Below, piece by piece: positions 1 to 4,593 of a stretch of 5,742 nt of DNA. Below the pieces are notes generated by a model. That model searched no databases. It was not told the DNA's origin and saw only the letters and a program-made list of their open reading frames with translations. The DNA comes from Syntrophobacterales bacterium. GTDB lineage: Bacteria; Desulfobacterota; Syntrophia; Syntrophales; UBA6807. The number at the start of each line of letters is the position of its first letter. Within the stretch, counting starts at the first letter, position 1. A program made the position numbers and the translations under genes. The DNA lies in the NCBI GenBank assembly GCA_021159265.1, contig JAGGSD010000272.1, forward strand, positions 1 through 5,742, in the 5' to 3' direction.

Positions 1-9
1 AAAAATTAC

Positions 10-15
10 AGGAGG
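10..15 (+). promoter_or_regulatory. Ribosome binding site that decides the start of the first gene
   Basis: AGGAGG lies 11 bases before the ATG at 27. A nearer ATG at 20 is in a different frame and sits only 4 bases from the site, too close for efficient initiation. The frame beginning at 27 gives the full Rossmann start (MKIETVCVIGMG), so 27 is chosen. Confidence 0.75.
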
Positions 16-26
16 ATTAATGTATT

Positions 27-884
27 ATGAAAATAGAAACAGTTTGTGTCATTGGCATGGGGACGATGGGCAGCCAGATCGGCATAGTTTGCGCTGCTGG
101 CGGCTACAGGACCATCATGGTTGAAAGAGATGACAAGTTGATTGAAAAGGGTTTGGAGAACATCAAGCGCTTTCTCGCGTCCAGGGAAAAGAAGGGGAAG
201 ATGTCCGGCGATGAAGTCAGCGCCATATTAAGCAGAATCGAGCCCACTACTGATTCCGATAAGGCCTTTGCCGGAGCGGATTTTATCATTGAAGCCGCCT
301 TTGAGGATATTGATGTAAAAAAAGAGCTGTTTGCGCAGATAGACGCAGTTCGCAAGGAGGATGCCATTATTGCTTCAAATACCTCGACCATGAGCATTTC
401 CGAGATGGCTGCGGTAACTTCAAGACCTCAAAACTGTGTCGGCACCCATTTCCTGATTCCCGCGGCCTTGACTCCTCTGGTCGAACTTTCGCGCGCCTTG
501 CAGACCTCTGATGAAACGTATGAGAAAACGGTGGAATTTATCAAGAGTTGTGGAAAGAAGGTAGTCACATCCAGCGATTCCCCCGCTTTCATTATTAACC
601 GGTTGTATATTCCCCTGTTGAACGAAGCATTTTACCTCTTGCAGGAAGGGGGCGCCAGCGCCGAGGATATTGACGAGGCATGCAAGTCCGGACTGGGATT
701 TCCTCTGGGACCACTGGCCGCATCCGATGCGTCAGGGTTGGATGTTGTGTTATTCTGCATTGAAAGTATGCATAAGCAGCTTGGCGATAAGTATCGTCCC
801 TGTCCATTGCTTGTCAAGTATGTAAAGGCAAAGCGGCTTGGACGAAAAACAGGGATGGGCGTATATGATTACACACGAAAGTAG
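27..884 (+). CDS. 3-hydroxyacyl-CoA dehydrogenase (HBD/PaaH/FadB-domain family)
   Basis: Predicted cytoplasmic NAD-dependent oxidoreductase that interconverts a 3-hydroxyacyl-CoA and a 3-oxoacyl-CoA. The 285 residues match the usual stand-alone length of this family (about 280-290). An N-terminal Rossmann fold shows GMGTMG at residues 10-15, and an acidic residue (Glu33) at the end of the second strand suits NAD. The catalytic set can be placed by its spacing in human HAD (Ser137, His158, Glu170, Asn208): here Ser120 in SNTS, His141 in GTHF, Glu153 in LVE and Asn191 in INR. The C-terminal domain has the family pattern NEAFYLLQEGGAS, GLGFPLGP and SGLD. Odd point: the normally near-invariant HFFNP after the catalytic His reads HFLIP (Ile144 in place of Asn), and PGF before the INR motif is PAF. 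The enzyme should be active, but its substrate may be unusual. It is the first gene of a probable three-gene unit. The family call is secure; the exact substrate is unknown. Confidence 0.93.
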   Translation: MKIETVCVIGMGTMGSQIGIVCAAGGYRTIMVERDDKLIEKGLENIKRFLASREKKGKMSGDEVSAILSRIEPTTDSDKAFAGADFIIEAAFEDIDVKKELFAQIDAVRKEDAIIASNTSTMSISEMAAVTSRPQNCVGTHFLIPAALTPLVELSRALQTSDETYEKTVEFIKSCGKKVVTSSDSPAFIINRLYIPLLNEAFYLLQEGGASAEDIDEACKSGLGFPLGPLAASDASGLDVVLFCIESMHKQLGDKYRPCPLLVKYVKAKRLGRKTGMGVYDYTRK

Positions 885-954
885 GCACATTAACTGTTTT
901 ATCAATTCTGCTGCGTGAGATTGTTTTTCCGGTACGGAAGTTTTGTGTTTCAGC

Positions 955-961
955 AGAGAGG
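955..961 (+). promoter_or_regulatory. Ribosome binding site fixing the MBL-fold start at 969
   Basis: AGAGAGG is followed by 7 bases and then ATG. No comparable purine-rich site precedes the alternative GTG at 915, so this site supports the shorter, 297-residue protein. Confidence 0.65.
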
Positions 962-968
962 AAATAAA

Positions 969-1862
969 ATGCGGTTTTTGCAAGCTAAACCAATTTCAGA
1001 CAACCTGATTTTTATCGGTGATGAAAAAACCAGTATGTATCTCTTAAAGGGAGAGCGTTATTTGATAATTGGAGGCGGTATGTCCTATGTGGTTCCCGCT
1101 GTAGAGGAACAATTGGATCGTTTTAATGTGGACCGCAGCCGTATCATGGGTATTTTGATTCTGCACTCACACTTTGATCATATTACTGCCGTACCTTATT
1201 TTAAGCAGGCCTATCCCTGGTTGGAGATTATGGCCTCGGCCGGAACTAAAAAAGTGCTGGGTATCGGAAAAGCAGTGAAAAACATTGCCGATCTGGACCA
1301 GGCCACGCGTCAACAATTTGGTGTGGATAATCAGTTCAGGGGTATATCTCTTAAATTCAAGCCGCCTGAAATAACAAAGGTATTGAATGATGGAGACACC
1401 ATTGACCTGGGTGGCGGAGTTCCTGTCTCAATCCTGGAAACCCCCGGCCACAGTAAATGTTCTATCGCGGCTTACGCGCCCGGTTTTCAATATCTCTTTC
1501 CCTCCGACGGGGTGCCGCTTCCGATTTTGAAGGAAGGCAAGTTGATGCTCATGGCCAATGATAATATTGTGCTTTATCTGAAGTCTCTGGAGCGGATGGC
1601 AGCGTTGGAGGTAAAGGCGGTTTGCTGTGAACACGGGGGCGCTTTTTATGGAGAGGAAGCGGCATCTTTTTTAAGGCATGGATTAGAATTAACCCGCAAA
1701 AAATATGATTTTTACCGGCAGGCGATGCAATCAGGTGCAGATGCCGGGGTGCTGGCCAGGGATGAACTGGCTCAGATTGCGAAGGATCGTGAATACAGCC
1801 TGACTCCTGACGAAGTACTGCGGGGCGTTTTCACCCGGATGATTACCAGTGCAGCCGGATAA
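969..1862 (+). CDS. Metallo-beta-lactamase-fold hydrolase
   Basis: Predicted soluble metal-dependent hydrolase of 297 residues. The metal-binding signature is complete: HSHFDH at residues 66-71 (His66, His68, Asp70, His71), His161 in ETPGHS, the bridging Asp180 in FPSDGVP, and a last His222 in CCEHGG. This is the ligand set of binuclear (usually zinc) glyoxalase II-like enzymes. An upstream GTG at 915 would add 18 residues with no ribosome binding site, whereas the ATG at 969 has AGAGAGG 7 bases before it, so 969 is used. There is no signal peptide, which argues against a secreted beta-lactamase. Odd point: the strand motif that normally reads LIDTG is LIIGG (residues 32-36), so the structural Asp is missing. 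Its place between two acyl-CoA enzymes makes a thioesterase or CoA-intermediate hydrolase a reasonable inference, but sequence alone does not fix the substrate. Confidence 0.9.
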   Translation: MRFLQAKPISDNLIFIGDEKTSMYLLKGERYLIIGGGMSYVVPAVEEQLDRFNVDRSRIMGILILHSHFDHITAVPYFKQAYPWLEIMASAGTKKVLGIGKAVKNIADLDQATRQQFGVDNQFRGISLKFKPPEITKVLNDGDTIDLGGGVPVSILETPGHSKCSIAAYAPGFQYLFPSDGVPLPILKEGKLMLMANDNIVLYLKSLERMAALEVKAVCCEHGGAFYGEEAASFLRHGLELTRKKYDFYRQAMQSGADAGVLARDELAQIAKDREYSLTPDEVLRGVFTRMITSAAG

Positions 1863-1907
1863 AAGGCGAAAATCTACCTTTGCGAGCATACTTCGAGGTT
1901 TATAACG

Positions 1908-3908
1908 ATGACTTTCAAAAAGTTATTTCAACCTGTCAAAATTGGTTCGCTGGAACTGAAAAACCGCTATGTTATGAACGCCATGCATCTCGGGTTTGAA
2001 AAAGATTCTTTTGTCGGGAAACGAACGGTTGATTTTTACAGGGAGCGGGCCAGGGGCGGTGTCGCACTGATAATCGCGGGCGGGTTTAAGGTTGAACACA
2101 TTGGTTATGGCCCAACATTTTTGAGTATAGCCGATGATGATTATCTTCCCGGCCTTCGGGAGCTGACCGCCGAGGTAAAAAAAGAGGGGGCAAAGATATT
2201 TGCCCAGCTCATGCATGCGGGCAGGTATGTGCACTCATCCGAAATAGGGCAGCAAGCAGTTTCAGCTTCCGCTGTGAGATCCCGTCTGACAGGTGAAGAA
2301 CCCCGGCCTTTGTCTATCGACGAAATAAAAAGATTGGTCGAAAAATATGCGGAAGATGCGTCCAGGGCAAAAGAGGCGGGTTTTGACGGGGTGGAGATTA
2401 TTGCGAGCACGGGTTATCTGATATCGCAATTTCTCTCTCCGTTGACTAACAAGAGAGATGACGAATACGGCGGCGGTCTGTCTAACAGGATGCGCTTTGG
2501 TCTGGAGATTGCTGAAGCTGTCAGGAAGGCTGTCGGAGCAGGATTTCCCCTGATTTTCAGAGTATCGGGCAATGATTTTATGAAGGGGGGGAATACAAAC
2601 AGGGAATCCGTAATATTTTCCAGGGAGCTTGAACAGTCTGGAGTTGACGCTATAAATGTGCAGAGCGGGTGGCACGAGGCTGGGATTCCAACAGTTCAGC
2701 AGGTTGTTCCTGCGGGAGCCTTTGTATATCTGGCAGCCGCTATTAAGAAAGAGGTTTCATGCCCGGTGATGACCTGCAACAAACTCGGGGATCCCTGTCT
2801 TGCCGAAGAGGTGTTAAGAGACGGACTTGCAGACTTAATCGGCATGGCAAGGCCTTTCCTTGCAGATCCTTATCTCCCGCGGAAGGTTCAGGAAGGAAGA
2901 GCTGATGAGATCGTTCGCTGTATCAGTTGTAATCAGGGCTGTCTTGACCGCGTTTTCACGGGGAAGCCTGTAACCTGTATGGTCAATCCCTTTGTCGGAA
3001 AAGAAAGGGATTGGGAGATTGCGCCTGCTCAGGCAAAGAAGAAGGTCCTGGTCATCGGCGGCGGTCCGGGCGGTATGGAAGCGGCGAGAATTGCGGCGGA
3101 GAGAGGCCATCAGGTTTCCCTGTATGAAAAATCGGAAAAACTTGGCGGTCAAATTGATCTGGCGGCAATTTTACCCGAAAAACGTGAGTTTGGTATGTTG
3201 ATCGATGATCTTGAGACCCATTTGATAAAGAACGGTGTTCATGTGAAAACAGGTATTGAGGTCACACCCGATATTGTGGGGGAAATTGGTCCGGATGCGG
3301 TGGTGGTAGCTACCGGCGCAGCGCAGAGACCTTACTCCATTCCGGGAGCTGAAAGGGAGAACGTATTTGATGTTGTCCAACTGCTTGAGAATGACATTGA
3401 AACGGGGAGGAGGATTGTCATAATCGGTGGTGGCAACCTCGGATGCGAGGCGGCGCTGCTTCTTGCCAGCAAAGGGGTGATAAAGAGTGATACGCTGTCA
3501 TTTCTTTTCAGGATGAAGGCAGAGGATGTTGAAACTTTGAGAAGGCTTGCGGACACGGGCGCTAAGGAGGTTACCCTCATCACAAGACAGGATAGAGTCG
3601 GGAAGGATATAGGCCAGACGACAAGGTGGATTTTTCTCAATGAATTTCACAGATTAAATGTAAAGGTGATTACGCGGGCAGAAAATATATCTGTTACAGC
3701 GAACGGTGTTTGTTTTGATGTTGACGCTGCCGCCAGAGAAATTCCTGCGGATACGGTTGTGATTTCACCGGGAATGGAGCCGGTAAACAAATTATATGAA
3801 AAGCTAAAGGATAGCGTGAAAGAGCTTTATCTGATCGGCGATGCGAAGGAGCCGAGAAAGGCTATTGATGCTATCTATGAAGGCGCGCACGTGGGGAACA
3901 CAATTTAA
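1908..3908 (+). CDS. FadH-like 2,4-dienoyl-CoA reductase / NADH:flavin oxidoreductase (FMN, 4Fe-4S, FAD)
   Basis: Large cytoplasmic iron-sulfur flavoprotein of 666 residues (E. coli FadH is about 672). In that family, electrons pass from NAD(P)H to FAD, then a 4Fe-4S cluster, then FMN, to reduce a 2,4-dienoyl-CoA. Domains: an Old Yellow Enzyme-type TIM barrel at about 1-335; a cluster motif C-x2-C-x3-C-x11-C at Cys338, Cys341, Cys345 and Cys357; and an FAD/NAD(P) domain with GGGPGG at 384-389 and GGGNLG at 507-512. Compared from memory with FadH, the spacing is constant at +4: Tyr170 and His256 (in SGWHE) match the proton donors Tyr166 and His252, and the four Cys match as well. The stretch GWHEAGIPT and the segment ARPFLAD are also FadH-like. 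Odd point: the residue two before the Tyr, Glu in FadH, is Thr168. GAGG precedes the ATG by 9 bases. The gene follows the MBL gene by 45 bases. A trimethylamine dehydrogenase-like or enoate reductase role is the alternative, but the Tyr/His pair favours a dienoyl-CoA-type substrate. Confidence 0.88.
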   Translation: MTFKKLFQPVKIGSLELKNRYVMNAMHLGFEKDSFVGKRTVDFYRERARGGVALIIAGGFKVEHIGYGPTFLSIADDDYLPGLRELTAEVKKEGAKIFAQLMHAGRYVHSSEIGQQAVSASAVRSRLTGEEPRPLSIDEIKRLVEKYAEDASRAKEAGFDGVEIIASTGYLISQFLSPLTNKRDDEYGGGLSNRMRFGLEIAEAVRKAVGAGFPLIFRVSGNDFMKGGNTNRESVIFSRELEQSGVDAINVQSGWHEAGIPTVQQVVPAGAFVYLAAAIKKEVSCPVMTCNKLGDPCLAEEVLRDGLADLIGMARPFLADPYLPRKVQEGRADEIVRCISCNQGCLDRVFTGKPVTCMVNPFVGKERDWEIAPAQAKKKVLVIGGGPGGMEAARIAAERGHQVSLYEKSEKLGGQIDLAAILPEKREFGMLIDDLETHLIKNGVHVKTGIEVTPDIVGEIGPDAVVVATGAAQRPYSIPGAERENVFDVVQLLENDIETGRRIVIIGGGNLGCEAALLLASKGVIKSDTLSFLFRMKAEDVETLRRLADTGAKEVTLITRQDRVGKDIGQTTRWIFLNEFHRLNVKVITRAENISVTANGVCFDVDAAAREIPADTVVISPGMEPVNKLYEKLKDSVKELYLIGDAKEPRKAIDAIYEGAHVGNTI

Positions 3909-3937
3909 GAGGGACAGGTGTTTTTTACTTACACAAC

Positions 3938-3961
3938 GGGTAGGGGCGACTTCAGCCGCCC
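3938..3961 (+). repeat. REP-like hairpin 1
   Basis: GGGTAG foot, then stem GGGCGAC (3944-3950), loop TTCA, and stem GCCGCCC (3955-3961). There is one A/C mismatch in the stem relative to hairpin 3. The GTAG tetranucleotide at the foot is characteristic of REP elements handled by RAYT transposases. Confidence 0.75.
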
Positions 3962-3972
3962 AGAGAAAATTC

Positions 3973-3998
3973 GGGGAGGTTAAAACCTCCCCTACCCG
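3973..3998 (-). repeat. REP-like hairpin 2 (inverted)
   Basis: On the + strand, GGGGAGGTT and AACCTCCCC form a perfect 9-base stem around AA, followed by CTAC (3992-3995). Read on the minus strand this is GTAG, then the hairpin. It is the strongest stem in the window. No run of T follows it on the + strand, so it is not a standard terminator for the FadH-like gene. Confidence 0.78.
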
Positions 3999-4011
3999 TA
4001 ATAAAGATAGT

Positions 4012-4035
4012 GGGTAGGGGCGACTTCAGTCGCCC
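4012..4035 (+). repeat. REP-like hairpin 3 (left flank of RAYT)
   Basis: GGGTAG foot, stem GGGCGAC (4018-4024), loop TTCA, and stem GTCGCCC (4029-4035). The 7-base stem is perfect. It differs from hairpin 1 by a single base, and both are followed by A. It ends 18 bases before the transposase start codon, so it probably lies in the 5' leader of that gene or just upstream of it and could hinder its expression. Confidence 0.8.
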
Positions 4036-4053
4036 ATCAAACAGGAGCAGGCA

Positions 4054-4500
4054 GTGGCACAACCCCCACACTTTGACATTGACGGCGCCATATACTTTCT
4101 TACCACACGACTTAAAGCGAAGGAAACGACCCTCAGCGCAACAGAACGCGCAATCGTGCGGCAAACCATTCTTGAACTGGCACAGGAAGACTGTTTCAAA
4201 CTATATGCCTACGTGGTTATGCCAGATCATTTACACATTCTTTTAAAACCCATGAAAGGTTCGATTTCGGGAGTAATGAAACTTATAAAAGGAAAGTCGT
4301 CCCGTAAGATAAATAAGGGTGTCCTCTGGCAGAAAGGCTATTTTGATTTTTCAGTTCTGAGTGAGGAAAAGTTTAAGGAGAAGTTCAATTATATTCATAA
4401 CAATGCGGTGAAAAGTTGTCTTGCCGACAGGGCGGAAAATTATCCATACTCAAGTGCGCGGGCGTATCGAGGCAGGTATAAAGAGGTTTTTTATGAATGA
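4054..4500 (+). CDS. REP-associated tyrosine transposase (RAYT, IS200-like Y1 HUH family)
   Basis: A 148-residue single-domain HUH endonuclease that cuts and joins single-stranded DNA at REP hairpins through a covalent tyrosine link. The His-hydrophobic-His motif is at 59-61 (MPDHLHILL) and the candidate nucleophile is Tyr113 in FNYIHNNAVK. Other family marks are the LWQKGYFDFSV segment at 91-101 (usually LWQRGFYDH) and NYPYSSA at 129-135. Start: GTG at 4054 with AGGAG (4043-4047) 6 bases upstream. The reading frame is intact and all motifs are present, so the gene is probably functional or recently so. RAYTs are usually single-copy chromosomal genes tied to nearby REP families, and the flanking hairpins here fit that. 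It has no metabolic link to its neighbours. A later ATG at 4219 would remove the N-terminal fold and is rejected. Confidence 0.93.
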   Translation: MAQPPHFDIDGAIYFLTTRLKAKETTLSATERAIVRQTILELAQEDCFKLYAYVVMPDHLHILLKPMKGSISGVMKLIKGKSSRKINKGVLWQKGYFDFSVLSEEKFKEKFNYIHNNAVKSCLADRAENYPYSSARAYRGRYKEVFYE

Positions 4501-4505
4501 GAATC

Positions 4506-4530
4506 GAGGAGTTAAAACCTCTCCTACCCG
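4506..4530 (-). repeat. REP-like hairpin 4 (right flank of RAYT, inverted, degenerate)
   Basis: On the + strand, GAGGAGT (4506-4512) and ACCTCTC (4517-4523) surround TAAA, followed by CTAC (4524-4527). The layout equals hairpin 2, but the stem has one A/C mismatch and one G/T pair, so it is weaker. It starts 6 bases after the transposase stop codon. Confidence 0.7.
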
Positions 4531-4539
4531 CCCAATGGT

Positions 4540-4568
4540 TTGACATCAACTTGAAATACAGCTAAATT
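4540..4568 (+). promoter_or_regulatory. Candidate sigma70 promoter for the acyl-CoA dehydrogenase gene
   Basis: A perfect -35 box TTGACA (4540-4545), a 17-base spacer, and a -10-like TAAATT (4563-4568, 4 of 6 consensus bases). Transcription would start near 4575, giving a short leader that carries the ribosome binding site at 4578-4584. It lies just outside the REP-RAYT element, so the downstream gene could be transcribed independently of the three upstream genes. This is inferred from sequence only. Confidence 0.45.
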
Positions 4569-4577
4569 TTAACTGAC

Positions 4578-4584
4578 AGGAGGT
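4578..4584 (+). promoter_or_regulatory. Strong ribosome binding site of the acyl-CoA dehydrogenase gene
   Basis: AGGAGGT, a near-perfect anti-16S match, lies 9 bases before the ATG at 4594. It is the strongest such site in the window and suggests high translation of this gene. Confidence 0.75.
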
Positions 4585-4593
4585 ATTGAAAAG

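Larger units (their letters stand above)
3936..3999. mobile_element. Gene-less miniature REP pair (BIME/MITE-like unit)
   Basis: A 64-base unit bounded by an 11-base perfect inverted repeat, ACGGGTAGGGG at 3936-3946 and its complement at 3989-3999. It holds one hairpin on each strand, with the GTAG foot of each facing outward. The left hairpin is of the gggcgac/ttca type and the right of the gggaggt/ttta type, the same order as at the ends of the transposase element just downstream. The inner sequence before the right hairpin (GAAAATTCGGGGAG) also resembles GAGAATCGAGGAG before the last hairpin downstream of the transposase gene. I infer a non-autonomous form mobilised by, or deleted from, the RAYT element. 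It lies 27 bases after the FadH-like gene, so it may also affect the 3' end of that mRNA. Confidence 0.7.
4012..4530 (+). mobile_element. REP-RAYT element (transposase gene flanked by inverted REP hairpins)
   Basis: Hairpin 3 (+ orientation) lies just before the RAYT gene and hairpin 4 (inverted) starts 6 bases after its stop, so the gene is enclosed by REPs with their GTAG feet outward. This is the known REPtron layout, in which a domesticated IS200-like single-strand transposase is linked to its own REP sequences. The ends share GGGTAGG / CCTACCC. The element has no accessory genes and shows no obvious target-site duplication, as expected for HUH enzymes. It separates the FadH-like gene from the acyl-CoA dehydrogenase gene. 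Confidence 0.78.

Noticed and set aside
927..957. Small hairpin TTCCG-GTA-CGGAA followed by a T-rich stretch, inside a TCTGCTG/CAGCAGA inverted pair
   Set aside because: The stem is only 5 bases, the T run is interrupted, and it lies just ahead of a gene on the same strand. It is too weak to call a terminator or riboswitch.
915..968. N-terminal extension of the MBL-fold protein from a GTG start
   Set aside because: There is no ribosome binding site before 915, the extra 18 residues look unlike a domain or signal peptide, and the ATG at 969 has a well-placed site.
2262..2675. A 137-codon minus-strand frame, and similar frames, within the FadH-like gene
   Set aside because: They overlap a confidently assigned coding region and have no recognisable protein features.
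3973..3998. Hairpin 2 as a rho-independent terminator of the FadH-like gene
   Set aside because: The stem is strong but is followed by CTACCCG rather than a T run on the + strand, and its GTAG foot and pairing with the other repeats identify it as a REP element. Some effect on mRNA decay remains possible.
3936..4530. The hairpin cluster as a CRISPR array
   Set aside because: There are only four units in alternating orientation with unequal spacing, no regular spacers and no cas genes; the tyrosine transposase explains them.
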